From Clostridiales bacterium (GTDB taxonomy: Bacteria > Bacillota > Clostridia > Lachnospirales > WQUN01), in assembly GCA_031289625.1 (NCBI GenBank), contig JAITPB010000167.1:1-24083 (forward strand): a DNA stretch of 24,083 nucleotides. The letters run 5' to 3'. The position numbers were made by a program, and so were the translations under genes. Of the stretch, positions 6,953-14,710 are shown one piece after another. Numbering within the stretch: the stretch's first letter is position 1; every line of letters begins with the position of its first letter. The notes below the pieces were generated by a model, which saw nothing but the letters and a program-made list of their open reading frames with translations, ran no database searches and was not told the origin of the DNA.

Positions 6953-7282
6953 ATGAAACTTGTCATGGCGATTATCCATGATGAAGACGCGTTCCATATC
7001 ATGGATATACTCAATGAAAAAGGTTATTCCGTCACAAAGCTGGCCAGCACCGGCGGCTTTCTCCGCGCCGGCAACACAACGCTGATTTGCGGCGCTCCGG
7101 AAGAACGTGTTCCGGAGCTTCTGGAAATCATCGAAAAACGGTGCAAGAGCCGTAAACAAATCACATCCGTCAATTCGACTCACGTAAACGCCGCGGAGAG
7201 CTATGTGCCCTATCCCGTGGAAGTCACTGTGGGCGGTGCCACCATATTCGTCCTGCCCGTTGAAGAATTCAAAAAAGTTTAA
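6953..7282 (+). CDS. darA: Cyclic-di-AMP receptor, PII-like (DarA/PstA, YaaQ)
   Basis: A 109-aa PII-like protein, the same length as B. subtilis DarA. Diagnostic segments are the start MKLVMAIIHDED, VTKLASTGGFLRAGNTTLI (ligand-binding loop) and YVPYPVEVTVGGATIFVLPV. Members form homotrimers in the cytosol and bind the second messenger c-di-AMP; their output partner is not generally known. AGGAGG precedes both GTG 6950 and ATG 6953; the ATG is chosen for its 8-base spacing and family length. It opens a gene order (darA-yaaR-holB-ricT) shared with Bacillus. Confidence 0.95.
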   Translation: MKLVMAIIHDEDAFHIMDILNEKGYSVTKLASTGGFLRAGNTTLICGAPEERVPELLEIIEKRCKSRKQITSVNSTHVNAAESYVPYPVEVTVGGATIFVLPVEEFKKV

Positions 7283-7336
7283 ATCTAACAATTTAAAGCA
7301 TTCAAAAAGTTTGTTATACACAAAGGAGCCATAACC

Positions 7337-7777
7337 ATGGCGGCAAAAATATCCGGCGTGGCGCCGATGATGGTCAGCGGGCTCCAGCGCCGCAGAGAAC
7401 GCGTCACGGAAACCGGCTTTGCTTTTGCCTTAAACCGGGCGGACGAGGAAGATCCGCTTCCCCGTCTGCACACGATGATGGACGGCATCACGGTTCAGGG
7501 AAAACAATTGGCGGAGCACATGGACGTCAAGGATATGCGTAAATACCGCGCCCTGGTATCCGATTTTTTGGAAGAAGCCGTTTCACATTCCCATCAATTT
7601 GAGCGGGAGAATTTTCTCGATCGCCGCGGCCGGCACAGGGTCTACGGCGTTGTCAAGCTTGTGAACCAGGAACTGGACAATTTGGTTCAGGAATTATTCA
7701 AATCTGAAAAAGATCACTTGAGCATTTTGGATAAAATCGATGAGATCCGCGGGCTGCTGCTGGATATCATCGCGTGA
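7337..7777 (+). CDS. yaaR: YaaR family protein (DUF327)
   Basis: A 146-aa, mostly helical and highly charged protein. The central and C-terminal parts (VKDMRKYRALVSDFLEEAVS, then RHRVYGVVKLVNQELDNLVQ) match the DUF327/YaaR family, and its place between darA and holB is the family's usual one. The function is unknown. AAAGGAG lies nine bases before the ATG. The stop codon is nine bases before the holB start, so the two are likely co-translated. Two copies of an ATTCAAAAA-GTTT motif flank the darA stop in the spacer upstream; no terminator is seen there. Confidence 0.88.
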   Translation: MAAKISGVAPMMVSGLQRRRERVTETGFAFALNRADEEDPLPRLHTMMDGITVQGKQLAEHMDVKDMRKYRALVSDFLEEAVSHSHQFERENFLDRRGRHRVYGVVKLVNQELDNLVQELFKSEKDHLSILDKIDEIRGLLLDIIA

Positions 7778-7786
7778 GGCGGCGCT

Positions 7787-8770
7787 ATGGCGGGTTTTGC
7801 TGAAGTTGTGGGACATGAAGGCGTCATTCGCAATTTGCGCGCCGCCGCGCGCGGGCACACACTGCCGCACGCGATGATTTTCAACGGCGCCGCGGGCCTG
7901 GGCAAAAAAACGCTCGCCGACGCCCTCGCCCAGACGCTGCAATGTGAAGCGGGCGAAACAGACGCCTGCGGCCATTGCGTATCCTGCCGGACATTCGCTT
8001 CCGGCAATCATCCCGACGTGCATTATATTGCCGCGGCCAAGACGAAGTCCATCGGCGTAGACGACGTGCGCGGACAGATCATTCACCGCATGGAAACCAA
8101 ACCCTACCGGTATCCCTATAAAATTTTCATTATGGACGCCGCCGATACCATGACGCCCGCGGCGCAGAACGCGCTTTTGAAAGTCATAGAAGAACCCGCG
8201 CCATACGGAGTGTTTTTGTTTTTGTCCCAAAACCTCAACGCCTTTTTACCCACCATTCTGTCCCGCTGCGCTGTGTTTAAGCTAAAGCCCCTACCAACTG
8301 GGCTTGTCAAAGCCAAACTGCTTTCGGCGGGGATAGACGAAGACAAGGCTTCTTTTTACGCGGATTACGCGGGAGGCAATATCGGACAAGCGCTGGCGAT
8401 GGCGGGCTCGGAATCTTTTTTGGAGACGCGCGGCGCGGCGGCAGGCATGGCGCAGGATCTGCGGCGGATGGATCTGCCCGAGGTCTTCGCGCAGTTTGCC
8501 GTTCTGGAAAAATATAAGGACAATATACAGGATATCTTAGATTTGTTTGCGCTTTGGTACCGCGATGTGATCGTGGCGAAACAGACGGGCGGAGACGCCT
8601 GGATCATACAGCGCGATCAAAAAAATGCAATATACGCGGAGGCGCGGTCGAGCGGCCTGGCGTCTCTTTATGATAAATTTGACGCGGTTTGGCAAGCCAA
8701 GCGCAATTTGAAGCAGAACGGCAATTTTCAGCTTACGCTGGAAATGCTGTTGCTGCGGCTGGCGAGATGA
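7787..8770 (+). CDS. holB: DNA polymerase III subunit delta'
   Basis: A 327-aa AAA+ clamp-loader subunit. The Walker A-like loop is GAAGLGKKT (residues 34-42). Four zinc-ligand cysteines follow at 53, 61, 64 and 67 (C-x7-CxxCxxC). Next come IFIMDAADTMTPAAQNALLK (Walker B region, with Asp in place of the fully acidic pair) and the SRC motif in TILSRCAVF. Delta' is the rigid stator of the clamp loader that places the beta clamp on DNA. The C-terminal third is the helical collar domain. The ATG is preceded by a modest GAGGCGG. It lies in the conserved yaaR-holB-ricT order. Confidence 0.93.
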   Translation: MAGFAEVVGHEGVIRNLRAAARGHTLPHAMIFNGAAGLGKKTLADALAQTLQCEAGETDACGHCVSCRTFASGNHPDVHYIAAAKTKSIGVDDVRGQIIHRMETKPYRYPYKIFIMDAADTMTPAAQNALLKVIEEPAPYGVFLFLSQNLNAFLPTILSRCAVFKLKPLPTGLVKAKLLSAGIDEDKASFYADYAGGNIGQALAMAGSESFLETRGAAAGMAQDLRRMDLPEVFAQFAVLEKYKDNIQDILDLFALWYRDVIVAKQTGGDAWIIQRDQKNAIYAEARSSGLASLYDKFDAVWQAKRNLKQNGNFQLTLEMLLLRLAR

Positions 8771-8795
8771 GCTGTGCGTATCGGAGAATGGCGAA

Positions 8796-9620
8796 ATGGT
8801 TGATATCATCGGCGTGCGCTTTAAAAAAGCGGGTAAAATTTATTATTTTGATCCAGACGACATGGACATCCAGCAGGGAACGCCTGTCATCGTGGAAACG
8901 GCGCGCGGCGTGGAGTACGGATACACGGATATTGGCCGCAAATCCGTGGAGGACGATAAGGTCGTGCAGCCTTTGAAAAAAGTGATCCGGATAGCCACCG
9001 AAGAGGACGCCAGACAAAAAGACGCCAACGCGCTGCGCGGAACGGAAGCCTTTCGGATTTGCTTGGAAAAAATCAAAAACCATGACATGAGAATGAAGCT
9101 CGTCGAAGTTGAAGTCACGTTTGATCAAAATAAAATTATTTTTTATTTCAGCGCGGACGGGCGCGTGGATTTCCGTGAATTGGTAAAAGAATTAGCCGCC
9201 GTGTTTCGCGTCAGGATCGAGATGCGGCAAATCGGCGTCCGGGACGAAGCGAAAATTTTGAATGGGATCGGCATTTGCGGGCGGCCCCTGTGCTGCGCGA
9301 CTTTTTTAAATGAGTTCCAGCCTGTCTCGATTAAGATGGCGAAAGAGCAGAACCTTTCCCTGAACCCCACCAAAATATCCGGCATCTGCGGCCGGCTCAT
9401 GTGCTGTCTGAAATACGAGGAAGACACCTATGCGTTTTTGACCAAAGATTTGCCGATGGCGGGCGACATTGTCAGCACGCCGGACGGCAGCGGGGAAATC
9501 CTTTCCGTGAATGTCCTGCGCCAAGTTGTGAAAGTGGCCGTCCGCAATAAAGAAGGCGACGGCCCTGTGGTTGGGTTTTACAGCATTCAGGAGATCCAAA
9601 CGGAGGCGAAATTTTCGTGA
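8796..9620 (+). CDS. ricT: PSP1-domain protein RicT (YaaT)
   Basis: A 274-aa PSP1/YaaT protein. It begins IIGVRFKKAGKIYYFDPDD and has two Cys-rich loops, GICGRPLCCATF and GICGRLMCCLKYE, which supply the iron-sulphur ligands known for this family. In Bacillus, RicT forms the Ric (Y) complex with RicA and RicF, which bears [4Fe-4S] clusters, helps RNase Y mature mRNA, and is needed for normal sporulation initiation through Spo0A. RicA and RicF are not in the window. CGGAG lies nine bases before the start. It is 25 bp downstream of holB. Confidence 0.93.
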   Translation: MVDIIGVRFKKAGKIYYFDPDDMDIQQGTPVIVETARGVEYGYTDIGRKSVEDDKVVQPLKKVIRIATEEDARQKDANALRGTEAFRICLEKIKNHDMRMKLVEVEVTFDQNKIIFYFSADGRVDFRELVKELAAVFRVRIEMRQIGVRDEAKILNGIGICGRPLCCATFLNEFQPVSIKMAKEQNLSLNPTKISGICGRLMCCLKYEEDTYAFLTKDLPMAGDIVSTPDGSGEILSVNVLRQVVKVAVRNKEGDGPVVGFYSIQEIQTEAKFS

Positions 9621-9724
9621 GGAGGATACCACTAACTGAGCAGATGTTTATGCGCGGCCGCCAGGCTTCTCAAACCGGGCGGGCGTTTTTACATGGTACG
9701 CCAGCCGGGAGACGGCGGTGATCT

Positions 9725-10660
9725 ATGGCCGTCACTGTCACCCTGAACCCCTGCTTTGATAGAACGCTGGCGGTGTCCGGTTTTCATCACGGCGGCGTAA
9801 ACCGGGTTCTGCAAAGCCGCCAGGATATGGGCGGCAAAGGTATCAACGTCAGCGCCGCGCTGAAAGCGCTGGGCCTTCCCACGATCTGCTTGGGCTTCCA
9901 TTTTGAGGACGGCGCGGAAGCGCTGGAGAACATGCTGGAAAGTCAAAATATTCCGGGTGATTTTGTCCTGTGTCCAGGCGCTGTCCGTGTCAATACCAAA
10001 ATTTTTGAACAGGATACGGGCGTCATGACCGAGTTGAACGAACGGGGCGCGGCCGTTTCCCGCGACAGGCTGGAAGCGCTTTTGGAAAAAGCGCGCGCGT
10101 ACGCGCAAACGCATCCCTTCTTCGTGATCAGCGGCAGCGTTCCGCCGGGAACGCCTGCGGATTTTTATCAAACTCTCATCAAAACCATCCGGGAAGCCAA
10201 CCCCGCGGCGTTTGTCGCGCTGGACGCGGAAGGCTCGCTGCTGCTCAACGGTTTAAAAGCGCGCCCGCAAATGATAAAACCCAATCGGTTTGAGCTGGAA
10301 AGTTTAGTGGGAACCCGGCTGGACAGCCGGGCGGAAATCCTGCAAAAATGCCGCGAATTGATTGGGGAAGGCGTTCAATTGGTTTGCGTGTCTCTGGGCG
10401 GCGACGGCGCGGTGATCGCCAGCGCGGAAAGCGCGTATTTTTCACCCCCGATGAAACTGAACGTCAAGAGCTTGCACGGCGCGGGAGATAACATGCTGGC
10501 TGGGGCCTGCAAAGGCATTCTGGAAAACAGAACATTAGAGGATATTCTGCGCTGCGCCGCCGCTGCCGCGGCAGGTTCCCTGGAACGCGAGGGGACGCTG
10601 CCCTGCCGGAAACAGGATTTTGACAGACTGTATCCGCTGGCGCGGGCGGAGCCATTATGA
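9725..10660 (+). CDS. 1-phosphofructokinase-family sugar kinase (PfkB)
   Basis: A 311-aa PfkB kinase closest by eye to 1-phosphofructokinase/tagatose-6-phosphate kinase. It starts VTVTLNPCFDRT, has the first signature GGKGINVSAALKALG, the substrate-side motif GSVPPGTP, and the C-terminal anion hole with catalytic Asp in GAGDNMLAG. These enzymes phosphorylate fructose-1-phosphate or related hexose phosphates with ATP in the cytosol. No PTS transporter or DeoR-type repressor gene, the usual partners of fruK, lies next to it; instead it precedes glmS by 35 bp. The exact substrate is therefore uncertain. The start is supported by a loose GGAG 14 bases upstream. Confidence 0.85.
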   Translation: MAVTVTLNPCFDRTLAVSGFHHGGVNRVLQSRQDMGGKGINVSAALKALGLPTICLGFHFEDGAEALENMLESQNIPGDFVLCPGAVRVNTKIFEQDTGVMTELNERGAAVSRDRLEALLEKARAYAQTHPFFVISGSVPPGTPADFYQTLIKTIREANPAAFVALDAEGSLLLNGLKARPQMIKPNRFELESLVGTRLDSRAEILQKCRELIGEGVQLVCVSLGGDGAVIASAESAYFSPPMKLNVKSLHGAGDNMLAGACKGILENRTLEDILRCAAAAAAGSLEREGTLPCRKQDFDRLYPLARAEPL

Positions 10661-10695
10661 TATGGATTGCAAAACCATGACGGGGAGGTTTTATC

Positions 10696-12531
10696 ATGTG
10701 CGGCGTCGTTGGATATATCGGAAGCAGGCAGGCTGCGCCTACTTTGCTGGACGGCCTGAAGCGGCTGGAATACCGGGGTTATGATTCCGCCGGCCTGACC
10801 ATTTTCAATGAAGAACAGGAGATGCGGACTGTTAAGTGCAAAGGGCGGATCGGCGCTTTGGAAGAAAAAATTGCAGATCATCCTTTGTCCGGAACGATCG
10901 GCATTGGGCATACCCGCTGGGCGACGCATGGAGAGCCGTCTGACATCAATTCTCATCCGCATACGAGTCCTTCCGGCCGCATCAGCGTCGTACACAACGG
11001 CATCATTGAAAATTATCAGCATTTGAAAGCGTATCTCATTTCAAAAGGATATGTCTTTTATACGGAGACAGATACGGAAGTCATTCCGCATTTAATTGAC
11101 TTTTATTATCACGGGGATTTGGCCGAAGCTGTGACGCAGGCAGCCTCCAAAATGGAAGGCAGTTACGCTTTGGGCGTGATGGCGCGGGAGGAACCGGATA
11201 AAATCGTCGCACTGCGCAAAGACAGCCCTTTGGTGGCCGGCGTCTCGGCGGAGGGGAATTTTATCGCTTCGGATGTGTCCGCGCTCCTGCCTTACACGCG
11301 GACAGTTTACTATCTTCATGACAATGAACTGGCCGTCATCGGCGCAAGTTCCATCCGGTTTCTTTCCATGGAAGGCGAGAGCGTCGCCAAGGAGCCGGTT
11401 ACGATCACTTGGTCTGTGGACGCGGCGGAAAAAAGCGGGTACGAGCATTTTATGCTCAAAGAAATTCACGAACAGCCCAAGGCCATACGGGATACGCTGG
11501 CGTCTCGGATCATGCCGGGCCAGCCTGTCGCGATAGAACAAATTAACATGAGCCCGGAGGACATCCGGGCGATTCAGAAAATTTTTATTGTGGCCTGCGG
11601 CACGGCGTATCACGCGGGCGTCGTCGGCAAAACCATATTGGAAAAAATGACCGGCATACCGGTGGAAACGGACATCGCTTCGGAGTTTCGATACCGCGGC
11701 CCCATTATACAGGAAAACGCCCTGCTCATTGTGATCAGCCAGTCTGGGGAGACAGCGGATACGCTGGCGGCTCTTCGGGAAGGGCGGAAAAAAGGCGCCA
11801 GGACGCTGGCCATTACGAATGTCATGGGCAGTTCTGTGACACGGGAAGCGGACAGCGTGTTTTATACCTGGGCAGGGCCTGAAATCGCCGTGGCTTCCAC
11901 GAAGGCGTATGTAACGCAGATTATCGCGCTGCTCACCATTGGGCTGTATTTTGCGCAGTGCAAAGAGAGTATGGCCTCCGAAGAAATTGAACGCATAAAA
12001 TCGGAGATGCTTCTCTTGCCAGGGAAAGCGGAAGCGGTGCTGGCGCAAAAAGAAACGCTGCAAAAATTCGCGGCGGAGACTTTTAACCACCGGGATATGT
12101 TTTATCTGGGGCGGGGGCTGGATTACGCCGTAGCCATGGAAGGCTCGCTGAAACTCAAGGAAATTTCCTATATCCACACGGAAAGCTACGCGGGCGGCGA
12201 ACTCAAGCACGGCACCATCGCTCTGATTGAAAAAGGAACCGTGGTGATTGCCTTGGCCACCCAAAAGGCTTTACGCGAAAAAATGATCAGCAACATCAAA
12301 GAAGTCACAACCCGCGGCGCAAACGTGCTGGGGTTCACCATGGGGAATGCGGAAAGCGGCGTTTGGGACGGCGTCGCGAACGCTATGTTTTATATCCCCG
12401 CCACGGAAGATCTGCTCGCGCCGATCCTGGCGGTGATCCCGTTGCAATTATTTTCGTATTATGTAGCTGTTTTGCGCGGCTGTGACGTGGATAGGCCCAG
12501 GAATTTGGCCAAATCCGTGACCGTGGAGTAA
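10696..12531 (+). CDS. glmS: Glutamine--fructose-6-phosphate aminotransferase (isomerizing)
   Basis: A full-length 611-aa GlmS, which makes glucosamine-6-phosphate from fructose-6-phosphate and glutamine, the first step to UDP-GlcNAc and cell wall. The N-terminal glutaminase domain begins with the nucleophile Cys2 (MCGVVGYIG) and has RLEYRGYDSAG and GHTRWATHG. Two SIS sugar-isomerase domains follow (ISQSGETADT; SYAGGELKHGTIALI). The C-terminus DRPRNLAKSVTVE is canonical. GGGGAGG precedes the ATG. Only 35 bp separate it from the upstream kinase, so there is no room for a glmS ribozyme. A bidirectional terminator follows. Confidence 0.98.
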   Translation: MCGVVGYIGSRQAAPTLLDGLKRLEYRGYDSAGLTIFNEEQEMRTVKCKGRIGALEEKIADHPLSGTIGIGHTRWATHGEPSDINSHPHTSPSGRISVVHNGIIENYQHLKAYLISKGYVFYTETDTEVIPHLIDFYYHGDLAEAVTQAASKMEGSYALGVMAREEPDKIVALRKDSPLVAGVSAEGNFIASDVSALLPYTRTVYYLHDNELAVIGASSIRFLSMEGESVAKEPVTITWSVDAAEKSGYEHFMLKEIHEQPKAIRDTLASRIMPGQPVAIEQINMSPEDIRAIQKIFIVACGTAYHAGVVGKTILEKMTGIPVETDIASEFRYRGPIIQENALLIVISQSGETADTLAALREGRKKGARTLAITNVMGSSVTREADSVFYTWAGPEIAVASTKAYVTQIIALLTIGLYFAQCKESMASEEIERIKSEMLLLPGKAEAVLAQKETLQKFAAETFNHRDMFYLGRGLDYAVAMEGSLKLKEISYIHTESYAGGELKHGTIALIEKGTVVIALATQKALREKMISNIKEVTTRGANVLGFTMGNAESGVWDGVANAMFYIPATEDLLAPILAVIPLQLFSYYVAVLRGCDVDRPRNLAKSVTVE

Positions 12532-12571
12532 TGATCTAAGCTCGCCTAGGTTTGCCTAGGCTCGCAAAATC

Positions 12572-12608
12572 AAAAACGGCGTCCGATAAAAATGGGCCGC
12601 CGTTTTTT
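12572..12608. terminator. Bidirectional terminator between glmS and dnaB
   Basis: AAAAACGGCG (12572-12581) pairs with CGCCGTTTTT (12598-12607), leaving T-runs on both strands. It serves glmS on the plus strand and dnaB, whose stop codon overlaps its right side, on the minus strand. Confidence 0.85.
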
Positions 12609-13971
12609 ATGGCAGACGGCCAAAGCCGCTGGCCGGCGCGTTGGCGAATTTGGTGTACTGACTCAGCCATGTCAATTCGACGGTTCCGGTGGGGCCATTG
12701 CGCTGTTTGGAGATGATAATCTCAGCTTGGTTTTTCTTTTCCGTTTCAGGATGATAGTATTCATCCCGGTAGAGAAACGCCACGACGTCCGCGTCCTGCT
12801 CAATCGCGCCGGATTCCCGCAGGTCGGAGAGCATGGGCCGGTGATCCGTCCTGGCTTCGACGGCGCGGGAGAGCTGCGCCGCCGTGAAAACGGGGCAGTT
12901 TAATTCTTTGGCGAGGGCTTTCAGCGACCGGGAGATTTCTGAAATCTCCTGCTGACGGGACTCACTGCGCCCCGAGATAGTCATCAGCTGCAAATAATCC
13001 ACCATCACCAGCTCCAGCCCTTTTTCCATTTTTAACCGGCGGCATTTGGCACGCATCTCCTGTATGGTAATGCTGGGCGTGTCGTCGAAATACAGGGTGC
13101 CTTTCGAAAGCGGTTCGGTCGCTTCGGCGATTTTGATCCAGTCCTCGTCGTTCAGATCGCCTGTGCGCAGTTTTTGCGCGTCCAGATTGGCTTCGGCGCA
13201 AAGTATGCGGTTGACACACTGTTCTCTCGACATTTCCAGGGTGAAATAAGCGGTGGGGATCTGCTGCCGGATGGCGACGTGATGCGCGATATTGAGCAGC
13301 AGCGCGGATTTGCCCATGGAAGGGCGCGCGCCCAGCAAAATGAGATCGGAAGGCTGCAAGCCCGCCGTGCGGTTGTCAAAATCGGTAAAGCCTGTGGCCA
13401 GGCCCGTGATTTTGCCTTTAGATTTGACGATCGCTTCCAGCCTCTCCAGGCTGTCGGTCAGCACTTCGCTGATGGCGGCAAAGTCTGAGACCTCCCGGCT
13501 TTGAACGATATTGAAGATGGCCTTTTCCGCTTGATCGAGTATGGTTTCGAGGCCAGCCGCGGCTTCATAACAAGCGGACGCGATTTGGCTGGAGGCGGCG
13601 ATGAGTTTGCGCAGCACGGATTTTTCCGTGACAATCTTGGCGTAATGGCGGATGTTCGCGGAGGTGAAATACGCGGCGGCGACAGACGCGATGCGCGGCC
13701 GGCCCCCAACGCGCTCCAAGACGCCCTTTTCTGTCAAACGATCGCTTAACGTAATTACATCCACAGGGACGCCCTGCAAAAAAAGCTCCATCATCGCTTC
13801 ATAGAGCCCTTGATTGTCTGGCCGGTAAAAATCTTCCGGCTTTAGAATTTCATAAGACGCCGCGATGGCTTCCCTGTCATACAGCATACTGCTCAACACA
13901 GCTTCCTCCGCCTGCGCGTCGTTGGGCGGGATACGCGGCGCAAAACTCTCTGAAGGATTCTGACTGTTCAT
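12607..13971 (-). CDS. dnaB: Replicative DNA helicase DnaB
   Basis: A 454-aa hexameric replicative helicase (called DnaC in Bacillus). The N-terminal DnaB domain begins IPPNDAQAEEAVLSSML. The RecA-like motor has Walker A GARPSMGKS (214-222), Walker B VMVDYLQLM (322-330), and the SKQRNGPTG loop (421-429). The length is normal and no intein interrupts the Walker A or other usual insertion points. The ATG at 13971 is chosen for AAAGGG eight bases upstream; a longer in-frame reading back to 14199 would run through the promoter. It is the only minus-strand gene between 3389 and 19643. Confidence 0.97.
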   Translation of the reverse strand: MNSQNPSESFAPRIPPNDAQAEEAVLSSMLYDREAIAASYEILKPEDFYRPDNQGLYEAMMELFLQGVPVDVITLSDRLTEKGVLERVGGRPRIASVAAAYFTSANIRHYAKIVTEKSVLRKLIAASSQIASACYEAAAGLETILDQAEKAIFNIVQSREVSDFAAISEVLTDSLERLEAIVKSKGKITGLATGFTDFDNRTAGLQPSDLILLGARPSMGKSALLLNIAHHVAIRQQIPTAYFTLEMSREQCVNRILCAEANLDAQKLRTGDLNDEDWIKIAEATEPLSKGTLYFDDTPSITIQEMRAKCRRLKMEKGLELVMVDYLQLMTISGRSESRQQEISEISRSLKALAKELNCPVFTAAQLSRAVEARTDHRPMLSDLRESGAIEQDADVVAFLYRDEYYHPETEKKNQAEIIISKQRNGPTGTVELTWLSQYTKFANAPASGFGRLP

Positions 13972-14014
13972 AAGATTCACCCTTTGTCGCAATTTCCAAA
14001 GATTAATATCTTTC

Positions 14015-14043
14015 ACTATATCTTTCAAAGGCTTTATCGTCAA
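14015..14043 (-). promoter_or_regulatory. dnaB promoter
   Basis: On the minus strand: TTGACG (14038-14043), 17-bp spacer, TATAGT (14015-14020), about 43 bp before the dnaB start. Ten of twelve consensus bases match. Confidence 0.7.
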
Positions 14044-14078
14044 GATATTTTGCAAGGACTGCCCTCCCGGCATAACAT

Positions 14079-14107
14079 AAAAAAGAAGCGGCGGGACATT
14101 TCGCCGC
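14079..14107 (-). terminator. Minus-strand terminator-like hairpin upstream of dnaB
   Basis: Read on the minus strand, GCGGCG and CGCCGC (14102-14107 with 14088-14093) form a 6-bp GC stem followed by TTCTTTTTT. It stands just upstream of the dnaB promoter, so it would stop transcription entering from the right. No minus-strand gene lies to its right until rqcH, which ends at 19643. Confidence 0.5.
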
Positions 14108-14131
14108 ATCCAAAAAGCGGGGAGGATCAGG

Positions 14132-14641
14132 ATGATGGAATTTGCGTATGACAGGAACGCCGCGGTGCAATACGCGCGCCAGTGGGCGCACGGGCGCAAT
14201 CCCGATTATTATGATTTTGAGGATTTGGGAGGGGACTGCACCAACTTCGCTTCCCAATGCGTTTTATCTGGCGCGCACGTCATGAACCACACGCCAGACT
14301 TTGGCTGGTATTATTATGACTTGAACAACCGGGCGCCGGCCTGGACGTCCGTACTCTCTCTCTATCAATTTATCACGCAGAATAAGGGCCCGGGCCCGTT
14401 TGGCGCGGAAGCGTCGCTGGAAGAAGCGCGGGAAGGGGATTTGGTTCAATTGAAACTTGACGAGCCGGTTTTTCAGCACACGCCTGTGATTGTTTCTATA
14501 CAAAAATCCGGCGCGTCTCATGCCAATCCGCTGGACGGCATTTTGGTGGCGGCGCATTCCATTGACAGCAGCGACAGGCCGCTCTCCACCTATGACATAC
14601 ACGGGCTTCGCTTCATTCACATCGAAGGAGGCCGAAAATAA
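14132..14641 (+). CDS. Amidase_6-type (putative papain-like) protein
   Basis: A 169-aa protein matching the 'putative amidase' family (Amidase_6): an N-terminal YDRNAAVQYARQWAHGRN, the catalytic-Cys loop GGDCTNFASQC (Cys36), and C-terminal histidines in FQHTPVIV (His116) and AAHSIDSSDRPLSTY (His142). By analogy with NlpC/P60-like folds it may cleave an amide bond, but the substrate is unknown. It has no signal peptide or membrane segment and consists of the amidase domain alone. GGGGAGG lies six bases before the first of two adjacent ATG codons. It stands divergent from dnaB and 69 bp before the RNase E/G gene. No clear promoter of its own was found. Confidence 0.82.
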   Translation: MMEFAYDRNAAVQYARQWAHGRNPDYYDFEDLGGDCTNFASQCVLSGAHVMNHTPDFGWYYYDLNNRAPAWTSVLSLYQFITQNKGPGPFGAEASLEEAREGDLVQLKLDEPVFQHTPVIVSIQKSGASHANPLDGILVAAHSIDSSDRPLSTYDIHGLRFIHIEGGRK

Positions 14642-14710
14642 TTTACGCTGCGCAGACGAGGCCGCTTCTTTATGAAGTGGCCGGATTGCGTTACGAAGGA
14701 GTACGTCATC

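Noticed and set aside
9643..9720. A possible 25-aa peptide between ricT and the sugar kinase
   Set aside because: It is Arg/Gly-rich, the GGAGG at the ricT stop is too far from its ATG, and it resembles no known leader peptide.
10480..10506. Asn after the catalytic Asp (GAGDNMLAG) in the PfkB kinase, where Ser is usual
   Set aside because: That position is variable in the PfkB signature, and the catalytic Asp and Gly residues are kept.
11092..12264. A 390-aa open frame on the minus strand
   Set aside because: It is wholly antisense to glmS, has biased His/Arg/Phe content typical of a mirror frame, and shows no family motifs.
12544..12561. Two GCCTAGG copies after glmS that could be a small repeat or site
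   Set aside because: Only two short copies with a TTT spacer and no T-run or further structure; probably chance.
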